From the NCBI GenBank assembly GCA_035079385.1, contig JAVHKY010000049.1, forward strand, positions 1 to 64,000: a stretch of 64,000 nt of DNA, given 5' to 3'. Shown piece after piece: positions 14,273 through 24,660 of this stretch. Position 1 is the first letter of the stretch, and every line of letters begins with the position of its first letter. The position numbers were made by a program, and so were the translations under genes. The notes under the pieces were generated by a model that did not search any database, was not told the origin of the DNA, and saw only the letters and a list, made by a program, of their open reading frames with translations. Source of the DNA: Aspidiotus rigidus (lineage: Eukaryota > Arthropoda > Insecta > Hemiptera > Diaspididae).

Positions 14273-14434
14273 TTTTTACGGGGATCGATCGAGGGCGTCG
14301 AGACGCATCTAGTCCACCCCTTGAACACCTTTTTTGAACCGTTTATTCGACGATACAGATTTTCGGCCGTGAATCGCTAACCGTTCGAGATAGGTTAAAA
14401 ATTTTTACGGGGATCGATCGAGGGCGTGGAGTAG
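14273..14434. repeat. edge of satellite with a diverged ancestral-type unit
   Basis: After the FamA insertion the interrupted satellite unit is completed. One further unit follows in which the ACTTCACCTCCAG segment is replaced by CCTTGAACACCTTTTTTGAA and the rest is diverged (TTCGACGATACAGATTTTCGG). The array then stops at about 14434. The variant matches the relic units at 26015-26715, so this edge unit looks older than the homogenised array. Confidence 0.85.
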
Positions 14435-14446
14435 ATAAGATATATT

Positions 14447-15304
14447 CCTTCTGGCGCACTTCCTCATTTCTCTAGCGCAGAGCACAATTTACTCATTTTC
14501 CAACCCCTCCAAAAAATCCTAGAAATCGTTCAATTCTTCAACTGTATAATTAGCTGTTTTTAAACTAAATATGAATCAATTCACCCTATTTTTCTTCCAA
14601 GCTAATTCGAAAATTTCAGAGTTTTTGTATCAATTCTGTATCAATTTTCTATATTTTTACCATAAATATATATCTCTCATGAGAGCTACATTCCAAATCT
14701 CCTAAAATACAAGAAATGTAAGACTTTTCCTTCTGGCGCACTTCCTCATTTCTCTAGCGCAGAGCAAAATTTACCCATTTTTCAACCTCCTCAAAAATCC
14801 TAGAAATCTTCCATTTTTCACTCTGTCTATTTTGATGTTTTCGTGGTAAATATGAATCATTTCACTCTATTTTTTCTTCCAAGATAGTTCGAAAATTTCA
14901 AATTTTTTGTATCATTTCTACATCAATTTTATATCTTTTTACTAAAAATAAATCTCTCTTGTGAGAGCTACTTTCCAATACTCATAAAAATGTAAGAAAT
15001 TCAAATTTTTCCTTCTGACGAACTTACTCATTTTCTCTAATGCAGAGCAAAATTTCCTCATTTTTCAACCTCCTAGAAATTTCTTCAATTTTTATAACAA
15101 ATATATCGCCGTTTTTGAACTAACGTCACCCTATTTTTCCTTCCAAGATTGTTCGAAAATTTCAAAAATTCAATTTTGTATCATTTCTGCATCAATTTTA
15201 TATCTTTTTACCATAAAATAAATCTCTCTCGTGAGAGTTACATCCATCACTCCTAAAATACAAGAACTTCCCTTCTGACGCACTTACTCATTTCTCTAGC
15301 GCAG
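14447..15304. repeat. 282-bp tandem repeat, 3 full units and a partial one
   Basis: CCTTCTGGCGCACTTCCTC or close variants start at 14447, 14729, 15011 and 15271, giving periods of 282, 282 and 260 bp. Each unit has the same order of landmarks: a CTCTAGCGCAGAGCA box, an AT-rich middle, and a TCTCTC(A/G)TGAGAG inverted repeat near its end. The fourth unit is cut after about 34 bp. No coding potential is visible. Confidence 0.9.
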
Positions 15305-15396
15305 TGAAGAACAGTGAGCAATTTCTTCTAATGTTCATTCAAACACTGACTCCAACGCGTGCGAGATTTTCGCACGGAACGTCATTTGTCCTTGAC

Positions 15397-15559
15397 GAGG
15401 AAGTGCACTTCCACAACGGTATACGTGAGTCGGCTACTATGTATCAAATTGTCTCGACAACCAGTTGAGTGTGCACAGTTTCAAAGCATGAAAATTGTCG
15501 AAGTTGTCCCGAGGAAGTGTACTTCCACGACGGTATACGCGAGTCGGCTTCTGTCGTTA
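15397..15559. repeat. direct repeat upstream of the secreted-protein gene
   Basis: A segment of about 48 bp starting GAGGAAGTGCACTTCCAC and containing GTATACG(T/C)GAGTCGGCT occurs at 15397 and again at 15511, 114 bp apart. The core GGAAGTGCACTTCC is palindromic. The two copies lie 250-400 bp before the start codon of the gene at 15805. They could be paired regulatory sites or just a small tandem duplication; the sequence does not decide. Short ORFs across this stretch overlap the repeat and are not supported. Confidence 0.5.
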
Positions 15560-15694
15560 TGTACGAGTATATTGAATTTTTTTTGGAATTTCTTGGTCAT
15601 AGTCGGACGTCACAATTTATTCCACAGCGCGGACTACAGACATCTAAATAGATTTCTTTCATGATATTTATCGTTGTAGCGATCGATAACGTGA

Positions 15695-15700
15695 TATAAA
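15695..15700 (+). promoter_or_regulatory. possible TATA box
   Basis: TATAAA lies 105 bp before the start codon at 15805, in a plausible position for a core promoter with a short 5' leader. The surrounding DNA is AT-rich, so a chance match is possible. Confidence 0.3.
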
Positions 15701-15804
15701 TTATGCTTGATAAGAAGAATTAATCCGCAAAGAATTTTTCATTACAAACATTGAGCATCGAGAAACTTCATTGAAAACACAAAAATTGAAATACCGTAAG
15801 AAAA

Positions 15805-17342
15805 ATGAAGACATTTTTAATACGAGTAATATTAATGTTGGCATCAGTTGCGCTATCATTTTACTTCTGTCATGTTAACGGTGAGTATTTAATGTTGTGT
15901 AAATCTGTTGTGTCTACATTCATATTCGAACAAATTAAAAACACGATTTGATGACAGGTGAATCCGATTTCGAAGCTCGACCATTAACGTCCAAAGAGAT
16001 CGACGTCTTTTATAAAAACGGTAGTTTGAAGGGTTACTTAAACGCTGCTTACCAAATGTTCAATGAAACAAACCAAAAATTAGAAGAAACCCAGCGGGTG
16101 GCTGTAAGTTAAAATTCTGAAAGTATAATTTATATATGTAAGATTCCGTCACGCCGCAATCTCAGTAACTGCGCTACTCGCCGAGAGATTTGGCAGTTTT
16201 AGCTATATTAGGTAGAAGAACGGTCGATGTTTATCATCTTCCAAGCTACGACATGTCGTTAGCACACAATGGAAACTGCGAACTTTTTGTTGATTCAGTG
16301 TTTATCACTGCAATCTAAGAAGTATTGTTGAATTTCGTGAGCTGTACCACAGTACAGTCTTACAAATCAACAAAAAGCAGTTTTCGAAAAATGACGGAAC
16401 ATCGAGCACGGATTAATGCCCTCCTGGTTATAAGAGGCAAATAACCCGCCAGTGGTATAAGAGGCGCCCGCCGGTTTAAGGGAAAATTTCTTACCCGCCG
16501 GTTTTCAGGGAATCCAGCCAAATCTTTGAATTTTGGTAGTCGATGACTCCCTTCTTAAAATAGGGGGATGTAAGATTCCGTCACGCCGCAATCTCAGTAA
16601 CTGCGCTACTCGCCGAGAGATTTGGCAGTTTTAGCTATATTAGGTAGAAGAACGGTCGATGTTTATCATCTTCCAAGCTACGACATGTCGACAGCACACA
16701 ATGGAAACTGCGAACTTTTTGTTGATTCAGTGTTTATCACTGCAATCTAAGAAGTATTGTTGAATTTCGTGAGCTGTACCACAGTACAGTCTTACATATA
16801 CATCTACGATGTAACAATGATCTTAATGTTTCGCTCAACAGAAAATATCTGGGTTCCTTTGCGTGTGCTTACTAATACGAGACTTACTCAAATATGAATA
16901 TCAAATAGCCGAACTATTAAATCCCGGTTGGCGTTGCCATGACACCTGGACAATGTATATACGTAATAGTAACAGACCCATAGCCAGTCAACTTAGAAAA
17001 TTGTTAGATTGGTCAGAAGATGAAGCTTGCGGTTATGCTCTATGTGACGCGAAATACATAGCTAATGAGCATGTGCATTATACGCCTGGTACAGTGAGAG
17101 TAGCTTTGAAATTGAAGGATGGCACAAACGATACAATTCTTCAGATACTAGAAAGGGAACAACCAAAATTCTTGTTCACTCGTGGAGAAATGAAATTTGT
17201 TAATATTTTTGCTGAAGCGAACGGTACTACTCCATTCCCTTTTGACATACTAGTAAAAGATGGGTACAAATACGCGATACCCCAAGTACGATCTTTCAGT
17301 GATTTAAAAACTTGCCCTGCTCATTTTTGTGAAAATGAGTAG
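15805..17342 (+). CDS. secreted protein of unknown family, three exons, 240 aa
   Basis: Exons are 15805-15880, 15958-16103 and 16842-17342. Both introns have consensus donors (GTGAGT, GTAAGT) and AG acceptors, and the joined frame stays open to TAG at 17340-17342. Residues 1-26 form a clear signal peptide: Met-Lys-Thr, a hydrophobic run, then Gly-Glu. The mature part has seven cysteines, two of them in the last eight residues, and N-glycosylation sequons NGS, NET, NDT and NGT, so an extracellular glycoprotein is likely. Exon 3 opens with a short hydrophobic stretch around residues 77-86. I recognise no domain or family. Intron 1 is 77 bp; intron 2 is 738 bp only because it holds a 660-bp TRIM. 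The start is chosen because it is the first ATG and begins the signal peptide. It could be a salivary, venom-like or other secreted product, but nothing here proves a role. Confidence 0.8.
16137..16796. mobile_element. TRIM: miniature LTR retrotransposon in intron 2
   Basis: Two direct repeats of exactly 228 bp (16137-16364 and 16569-16796) flank a 204-bp interior. Each starts TGTAAGATT and ends AGTCTTACA, the TG...CA ends of LTRs. The two repeats differ at only two adjacent bases (TT versus AC), so the insertion is young. TATA lies on both sides (16133-16136 and 16797-16800) as a 4-bp target duplication. A purine tract, AAAATAGGGGGA, sits directly before the second repeat where a polypurine tract belongs. 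I could not identify a convincing tRNA primer site after the first repeat. No protein is encoded, so it would need enzymes from another element. Removing the element and one target copy leaves a 74-bp intron, close to intron 1. Confidence 0.88.
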
Positions 17343-17880
17343 TTCCATCAGTTAGTATATCTACTGATTTTATCTACAACTTTTGTGTTTTAATTTTTGT
17401 AGCTAGATTAGTTAGTACCTATGTATTGATTATACAACTTCACTTCGTGTGTTTTAATTGAACTGGTCACAAATCTCTTGCCAGCTTGTCTTCACGCTTC
17501 AATTTATAATAATAGATAATAGACTATCTATCTAGTTCTATTGGTGAAGTAGCAGCGTACATACGGCTTCGTCATGAGGTACCTATACAACAGTTGAATA
17601 CCAGTTGTGTCACTTAGTCGATAAACCCTTCAGCTAACTTTGTATCAACACCAAGTCAGATTTTAATATAATCACTCACGGTCAAATGATTTGTTCTTTT
17701 AGGGGAATCAGGCGTGTAGTTTGGACTTGGAATATTTTTGTGAATAAACCAAGATATTGGTAAAATAATTCGAGAAAATAACCGGAAAATAACCATAATG
17801 ACGAATCGATGAATAATAAGATCTTGTTTATTTTTCTTAATGACAACGCTTGACGATCTCCAGAAATTTAACTCAAACTA
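17343..17880 (+). other. 3' flank of the secreted-protein gene, no gene seen
   Basis: AT-rich DNA without an ORF. AATAAA at 17743-17748 is a possible polyadenylation signal about 400 bp after the stop codon; closer canonical signals were not seen. Confidence 0.45.
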
Positions 17881-18096
17881 TTGACAGCTGAAGAACGTAA
17901 GAATTCACTTTGCACGAAGTGTGGTTTATATTTTCACAAAAATAAGGATTGTAAGAACCCTGGTAGGGTTTGCTATGGTTGTTACAAATTTTTACATGAA
18001 CGAAAAACTTGCCCTCTCGAACAAAAGAAAGGTATTGTAGCGTCTCAAAATTCGTCTCAAAATTCGTGGTCGAATTTCTTTCGTGACGATTTTTGA
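17881..18096 (+). pseudogene. retroelement gag remnant with two CCHC zinc knuckles
   Basis: The 71-codon open frame has no ATG (it opens TTG, just after an in-frame stop). It contains two zinc knuckles of the exact form C-X2-C-X4-H-X4-C: CTKCGLYFHKNKDC and CYGCYKFLHERKTC, 7 residues apart. Such knuckles are typical of nucleocapsid parts of retroelement Gag. Nothing recognisable precedes it. A copia-like protease remnant lies 1.6 kb downstream on the same strand, so both may come from one broken element, but the DNA between them cannot be assigned. A cellular CCHC protein is less likely given the lack of a start codon. Confidence 0.6.
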
Positions 18097-19655
18097 TCGT
18101 TGTTGCAGTTGGGGTCGGACAGTCAATTTAACTCCGTTTCTCTTCCTATTGTCCATTTAAATCTCGTCTACCTATTCGTTCCAAACCTTTGTATTACTCG
18201 TTCCAAACCTTTGTATTACTCGATCCACATTATTACAACTTGTTTTTCTCTGACTGATATTTTTTTTATTATATCTCCTGGTCTGTTACATCCTAATATA
18301 AAGGAAGTAGAATAGACTTTGCTCGTGAACACGTGCGTTGGGACGACTTTGAATTTACCTGGTGCATCCCTGGCGAGAGCGTCAGGATGTTGCCGGTTTT
18401 TTGCTGTTGCGCTTCATAGTTCTAATTTTTGATTTTTCTTCTCTCTCTTTTTCCTCTCTCGGTCTCCGTCTCATTATATAATAATCTTTCTTTTCTAAAG
18501 TCCACGAGGTACGAGCACTCTCGAGGGCGTTTCTGATCAACGGATCAAAATCTTTTTTACACTTCCACGTGCTCCTAAAATCTGAAGATTGGCTGTTCTA
18601 CCCTGACTGCCAGAGTTTTTTCCTGGTGGTGTAAATCTTGCATCATCGAGAAGAAGACGATGAAGACCTCGCGGAAGTCTGACTCGACCCTTACGTTATA
18701 GCATGTCTCTGTTCTCACCCCCCTTCTTATTGATTTTACTGGCCTTATTGATTGCCACATTTTATTACTTTGGGAGTGGGCTAAGTCGCTAATTTGCGCA
18801 CCCCTCCCTCTGTACTTTTATTGATTTGATTTACTGATTGATTTCATTGATTTATTTATTTCTCCGAGTTGAGTTATTCATCCCGTAATCTTTTTATTTC
18901 TCTATTTCGTGAGGGGAGGTTCGATCTCCTATCCGTTTTTTCCCTACGTGGGATAATTTGATACTGGGGGTTACATTCCCTCGAGTTTATTACAAGATTA
19001 ATTCTCTTTCGATACTCAAAATCGCTGATGTGATGATTCCAGGGATTTTTTGAGCGGCTTTGGCCTTTTATGTTATTATTTTTTATTTGTGATGTGTTAA
19101 CACACAAATTATTCGTATCTTTTTCTCCCCTTTGCGGGCTTTATGTCATTAGACGTTTATCATTTCATTTCAGTTCTCTGAATATTTGGCGTTGTTGCCT
19201 TTTGACACATACTGTCGTTTTATATTTTGTTTTATTGATTTTATTCTTTATTCGTGAATAACCGAATAAATTTACTTCTTTTTTCCCCCTTCACTCTATG
19301 TTTTATTCATTATTTTACCGTTTTTAGGTCTGCTGAATATGCCCTATTTAAATTCAGCTAGGGGTTGGAATTTTATTGATTACGCGCACTCTTCCTTCCC
19401 TGAAAGCGCAAATATTGTAGCCACTATTACGCCGGGACTTCTGTACTTTCTCTCAGAGACTGGATCAGAGCTTTTCCCGTATTTACTAAAGTTTATTTCT
19501 TTCGGCCTAGTTTTGAGCATTTCTAGACTCATACTAAAAAAAAATGTTCTTGGCATCCCTGGATTTTTCTCCCTCTTACGGCGAGACCCCCTTTTTAGGC
19601 TTGGTCCAGTGTTTGAGGCAGATTTCCCCGGCACCTGTAATTTTGACGCTACAGT
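18097..19655. other. pyrimidine-rich unassigned stretch
   Basis: Runs of T with TTTTCTCCCC-like tracts and CTCTCTCTTTT near 18440. Frames of 60-118 codons exist on both strands (for example 19339-19695 plus and 19380-19634 minus) but overlap each other and show no domain or codon signal. It could be untranslated or inserted sequence within the copia remnant. Confidence 0.4.
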
Positions 19656-20110
19656 ATGTGTTATCTTAACTATAATTTATTTTCGATTACTGTAGATTTT
19701 TATCTTGATTCTTGTGCAAATCCACATGCACTTAATGATAAAACATTCCTATTTAACTATGTATCGTATAAAATAAGTCAGAAAGTCGTAACAGCAGATG
19801 ATGGAGTAGTGGAGGCTACTGGTGAGGGTGATCTACCCATACTAGTCAGCTATATGGAAAAATTAATTCGATAATTATTTTAAAGAAAGTACAATTTGTT
19901 AAAGAAATAAGTAAACCTATCATTAGCGTACAAAACTTGCTTGAGAATTTTAAATCGACGCTTATTTTGCGAAAACAATCTGGATTGACGATAATAGCTC
20001 GAAAACTTAAACGTGCGATAGCTAGGGTAACTGTTTTTCAAGGTATGTATTTCTTACGAACACTTTTAATTGATAACAAAAACGTTTCTCAACTTGAGAA
20101 TACTATGTGA
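19656..20110 (+). pseudogene. copia-type pol remnant: protease and gag-pre-integrase region
   Basis: The frame around 19692-19850 carries FYLDSCANPHAL and, further on, VVTADDGVVEATGEGDLPI. This resembles the aspartic protease of Ty1/copia elements, where an Asp-Ser-Gly/Cys-Ala box is followed by a GxGxx-type strand. After a stop at about 19872 and a frame shift, the sequence continues with IILKKVQFVKEISKPIISVQ and NLL, matching the 'LKNVLYVP...NLLSV' gag-pre-integrase pattern known from copia polyproteins, and runs to a TGA at 20108-20110. No integrase core, RT or LTR follows; the 165-bp array starts about 40 bp later. The catalytic Asp is present but the piece is clearly dead. Confidence 0.6.
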
Positions 20111-20149
20111 CTGGACAGAAATCAACTTCTGAAACTCAACTTAAGGAAA

Positions 20150-20640
20150 TAGCTAGGTTCAGTTGAAAAACCTGATCTCCGATCACAAAATCCGCAATTT
20201 GAAGTTGTTGCATCTGTGAAAACTGAATTTTCAACAGAAAAAATCTCTTGCGACTTAAACTGAATTCCAATAGGTCTATCCTAATTGAAATTTAACGCAG
20301 ATTATGAATTTCATATCGGTTTTAACTGATAAACCTGACCTCCGATCACAAATTCGAAAGTTCGAAATCATTGCCGTCAGGGAAAACTGAATAGGTATTC
20401 AACAGAAAATAATCTCTGGCGACTAAAAGTGGTACCCAATAGGCATATCCGGACAGAAATTTAACGCAGATTACAAATTTCATATCGGTTCAGCTGAAAA
20501 TCTCGATAACCGTTCACATTCCCAAAAATTCGAAAATATTGCCCTCCGTGAAAACTGAATATTCAACAGAAAATAATCTCCGGTAAGTAAAAATGGTACC
20601 CAATAGGCCTATTCTAACCGAAATTTAAAGCATATTTCAA
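20150..20640. repeat. 165-bp tandem repeat, first block (about 3 units)
   Basis: The landmark GA(T/C)CTCCGATCACAAA and variants recur at about 20173, 20338 and 20504, giving a period near 165 bp. Other landmarks per unit are GTGAAAACTGAAT, AATCTC(T/C)GGCGACT, GGTACCCAATAGGC and TTTAACGCAGATTAC. Units are roughly 80-90% alike by eye. The block passes directly into the 104-bp family at about 20640. Confidence 0.85.
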
Positions 20641-21264
20641 TTGAAGTTAGGTGGATGGTGATATGAACAGCAATTGGAGAATGAAATCTGTCTATAGATA
20701 TTATAACAAGGGACCCATTCTGCTGATTCTTTCATATTAATTTTCAATTGAATTCATATGGATGATAATATGAACAGAAATTAGAGAATGATATCATTTT
20801 ATACATATAACAAGGAACCCATTCTGCTGATCGTTTCATACTGAATTTAAATTGAATTTAAATGGATGACGATATCAACAGAAAATGGAGAATGGTATCT
20901 TTCTACACATGTAACAATGCTCCCATTCTGCTGATCGTTTCAAACTGAATTTCAATTGAATTTAAATGGATGATGACATGAACAGAAATCGGAGAAGAGT
21001 ATCTTCCTACACATAGAACAACGCTCACATTCTGCTGATCGTTTTTGGGCGGATTTCAATTGAATTTAAATGGAGTGTGATATGAACAGAAATTGGAGAA
21101 TGGTATCTTTCTACACTCCTGAGAAAGCTCTCATTATGCTGATCGTTTCAAACTGAATTTCAATTGAATTTAAATGGATGATGATAACGACAGAAATTGG
21201 AGAATGGTATATTTTTACACATATAACAAAGCTCCGATTCTGCTGATCGTTCCAAACTAAATTT
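20641..21264. repeat. 104-bp tandem repeat, forward block (about 6 units)
   Basis: Landmarks in each unit are TTCAATTGAATTTAAATGGA, GAACAGAAATTGGAGAATGG, TATC(T)TTCTACAC and CATTCTGCTGATCGTTT. The period is about 104 bp. The block is cut at 21264 by an inserted hAT-like element; its last 8 bases are that element's target duplication. The reverse complement of the same family forms the big arrays at 54298-62315. Confidence 0.88.
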
Positions 21265-22897
21265 CAGAGTATTGCAGCCAGCCGAAAGCCAAAAGCCGAA
21301 AGCCGAATTCAGCCAAATTCCCGGCCATTAAGCCGAAAGCCGAAAGCCAGCTTTATGTAAACTCTTGGAAGCCGAAAGCCAAATTCAGCCGAATTTTTTC
21401 GGCTGATTTTCGGCTTATTTCTCATACGCGCGAAATGACATGACGTGTGACACGCAGTTCTCGATCTTGTAGGCTGTAATCTGTATAGCAAGCTAGCAGT
21501 ATCGATCTGAACTGGTGATCCCTGTTATCAGAGTCTGCCTGTTATAACTAGTACTATTAAATATTAATCGTGTTTTTGACATATTGTCTGCACTCTGTTG
21601 CGACGAGAGGGTGTGCGAAGTATTAATCGAAAGTCTCCTCGTGCCTTATCAATTCATTTCGTTTGCCGTACGCCATACTTGGAGTAAGAGGTTAGTAAGA
21701 GTGATGCCGCGGGACTTTCAAATATTTTCGTACTTCTAGGACTTGAAATTTTTCACTTTGAATTCTTGGACTTGGAAATATTTTCAACTGTTGGACTTGG
21801 AATTATTTTCCAATTGTTGGACTTTGAAATATTTTCAACTGTGGGACTTGGAATTATTTTCAAATTATGGGACTTTGAAATATTTTCAACTGCTGGACTT
21901 GGAATCATTTTCCAATTGTTGGATTTTGAAATATTTTCAAATTATGGGACTTAGAATTATTTTCAACTGTCGAACTTGGAATTATTTTCAAATTGTGGGA
22001 CTTTGAAATATTTTCATATATATGTGAAATTTTTCATCTTCAATTCTTGGACTTAGAAACAAGAAGTATGAAAATATTTTAAAGTCCAACAATTGGAAAA
22101 TAATTCCAAGTCCAACACTTGAAAAATTTTACAAGTCCATTTATGAAAATACTTCAAACTCCCCCCTCCCCCATTGGAAAATAATTCCAAGTCCAACAGT
22201 TGAAAATATTTCCAAGTCCAAGAAGTACGAAAATATTTCAAAGTCCTGCGGCATCACTCTTACTCGCCTCTTACTCCGAGTATGACATACGGCGAACAAA
22301 ACGAATTGATAAGGCACGAGGAGACTTTCGATTAGTACTTCGCACATCCTCTCGTCTGTTGCGTGCTTGTGTTGTGTGTATTCCCGGGCCCCGGCGATTT
22401 TCAAAATGGGTCGTCATAAAGAATCGACAACCAGATTAAAATCATATTGATCGGGAGAAAGAATAACTTGTGCCACTTCCAATTCCAAACTCATTTTTTC
22501 ATATGTGAATTGAATTCAATGAATTGATCTCGAAAATTTTGATGCTCAAACCTCAAACTTACACGCTTCCCTCAGAAGCAGTCTGGCTTACCATGTTTTC
22601 GGCTTTCTGCCTCGTTTGTCAGTTTGTCACTTAATCCACAGAACACAGATTCATATTTTTGTTACGTTTTTCATTCCCTGGTTGCAACAAACCGACAACA
22701 AAATCATCAGCCAGCCAAAAATCAGCCGAAAATCAGCTGAAATCCCGCCAAAAAATCAGTGATCAGCCAGCCATAAGTCAGCCGAAAGCCAGCCGAATTT
22801 TTCTGATCAGCCATAAGCCGTAAGCCGAATCCAAATTTTTGAAGGTCGTCAGCTTCAGCCGTAAGCCGAAGCCGAATTTTTCGGCTGCAATACTCTG
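21265..22897. mobile_element. hAT-like non-autonomous element with 8-bp target duplication
   Basis: The ends are CAGAGTATTGCAGCC and its exact reverse complement. CTAAATTT occurs on both sides (21257-21264 and 22898-22905), an 8-bp target duplication. The host sequence resumes in phase with the 104-bp repeat. The CAGAG start and 8-bp duplication fit the hAT superfamily. Both subterminal regions (about 21280-21420 and 22690-22885) are packed with AGCCGAAAGCC-type motifs in inverted orientation, as expected for transposase-binding sites. The middle holds a large palindrome with a minisatellite (21601-22357). No transposase is recognisable. Confidence 0.85.
21601..22357. repeat. palindromic core with about 29-bp minisatellite
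   Basis: The left arm (about 21601-21745; landmarks GTGTGCGAAGTATTAATCGA and GATGCCGCGGGACTTTCA) returns reversed at about 22215-22357. Between the arms the motif TTGGACTTGGAATTATTTTC recurs every 28-30 bp, forward until about 22030 and reversed after 22070, so the whole core folds on itself. Repetitive frames such as 21743-22006 are products of this minisatellite. It may be a separate foldback element nested in the hAT-like element, or simply its interior. Confidence 0.8.
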
Positions 22898-23200
22898 CTA
22901 AATTTCATTAAATGGCTGATGATATCAACAGACATTGGAGAATGGTATCTTTCTACACTCATGAGAAAGCTCTCATTCTGCTGATCCTTTTATACTAAAT
23001 TTCAATTGAAATCAAATGAATGGTGATAAGGACCAAAATTGGAGAAAGGTATCTTCCTACACATTTAACAAAGCTCTCATTCTGCTGATTATTTTAGGCT
23101 AGATTTCAATTGAATTTAAATAGATGGTGATAAGGACAGAAATTGGAGAATGGTATCCTTCTACACATATAACAAAGCTCCCATTCTACTGATTGTTACA
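22898..23200. repeat. 104-bp tandem repeat, continuation (about 3 units)
   Basis: This continues the block interrupted by the hAT-like element, with the same landmarks and orientation as 20641-21264. It ends near 23200, where GAATGAAATTTGAAATTATTGCC leads into the 165-bp family. Confidence 0.85.
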
Positions 23201-24660
23201 GGCTGAATGAAATTTGAAATTATTGCCTTCTCTGATAACTGAAAAATTTAAGAGAAAATAATCTCCGGCGACTCAAAATGGTACCCAATAGGCCTATCCT
23301 AACCGAAATTCAACACAGATTACAAATTTCATATCGGTTCATCAGAAAAACTCGACCTTTGAGCAAGAAATCCCAAAGTCAATTTTATTACCCTCTGTGA
23401 AAACTGAATTCTCAACGGAAAAAAATATCTGGCGACTTAAAAGGGTACCCAATAGATCTACCCTAACCAAAATTCAACTCAGATTACAATCGGTTTAGCT
23501 GAAAAACTCAAGAGCCGATCACAATTCCCATCATTCAAAATCATTGCCCGCTGTGAAAACTGAATATTCAACAAAAACTCTCTGGCGACTAAAAGTGGTA
23601 CCCAATAGACCTACCCTAACCGAAAAGTAACGCAGATTACAAATTTCATATCGGTTCAGCTGAAAGACTCGATAGCTAATCACAATTTCCATAATTCAAA
23701 ATCATTGCCCTCTGTGAAAACTGAATTCTCAACAGGGAAAAATCTCTTGCGACTAAAAATGATTTCCAATAGGTCTATCCTAATCAAAATTTGACGCAGA
23801 TTACAAATTTCATATCGGTTTAGTTGAAAAACCTGATCTCCGATCACAAAATCCGCAATTGGAAGTTATTGCATCTGTGAAAACTGAATTTTCAACAGAA
23901 AAAAATCTCTGGCGACTTAAATGGCACCGAATAGGCCTACCTTGACCGACATTTAACGCAGATTACAAATTTCATATCGGTTCAGCTGGAAAACGCGATA
24001 ACCGATCACAAATCCCAAAATTTGAGGTTATTGCCCTCTGTGTAAACTGAATTTTCAAGGGGCAAAAATCTCTTGCGACTCAAAATGAATTCCAATAGGC
24101 CTATTCTAACCGAAATTTAATGCAGATTACGAATTTTGTATCGGTTCAGCTGAAAAACTCGATAACTGAATCACAAATCCCAAAATTCGAAATTATTTCC
24201 ATCAGTGAAAACTGAATAGGTATCAAAGAGAAAATAATCTCTGGCTACTCAAAATGGTAGCCAATAGGCTAATCCTAATTGAAATTTAACGAAAATTCCG
24301 AATTTCATATCGTTTCAGTTGAAAAACTCGAACGCCGAACACGAAATCCAAAATTCGAGGTTATTGCTCTCTGTGTAAACTGGATCCCGGTAAACAATTT
24401 CCCTCAGGGAAAACTGAATATTCAACAGAAAATAATCTCTGGCGACTAAAAGTGGTACCCAATAGGCATATCCGGACAGAAATTTAACGCAGATTACAAA
24501 TTTCATACTTATGGGTTCAGCTGAAAAACTCGATCACCGTTCACATTCCCAAAAATTCGAAAATTTGCCCTCGGTGAAAACTGAATAATATTCAACAGAA
24601 AATAATCTCTGGTACCTAAGTCAAAGTGGTACCCAATAGGCCTATTCTAACCAAAATTTA
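23201..24660. repeat. 165-bp tandem repeat, second block (about 9 units)
   Basis: Same family as 20150-20640: GTGAAAACTGAAT, GGTACCCAATAGG and CGCAGATTACAAATTTCATA recur about every 165 bp. The last part from about 24410 is nearly the same as 20400-20640, including the junction to the 104-bp family, so the two boundaries are duplicates. Frame 24315-24506 (minus) is a product of the repeat. Confidence 0.85.

Noticed and set aside
13885..14337. Three overlapping frames of 76-124 codons
   Set aside because: They are translations of the FamA minisatellite on both strands.
15359..15664. 101-codon plus-strand frame before the secreted-protein gene
   Set aside because: It covers a direct repeat, has no domain and overlaps another frame; more likely upstream non-coding DNA.
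19339..19695. 118-codon frame and an 84-codon antisense frame
   Set aside because: No domain, mutual overlap, and a composition typical of T-rich DNA.
21743..22404. Repetitive frames rich in Leu, Phe and Trp
   Set aside because: Products of the 29-bp minisatellite in the hAT-like element.
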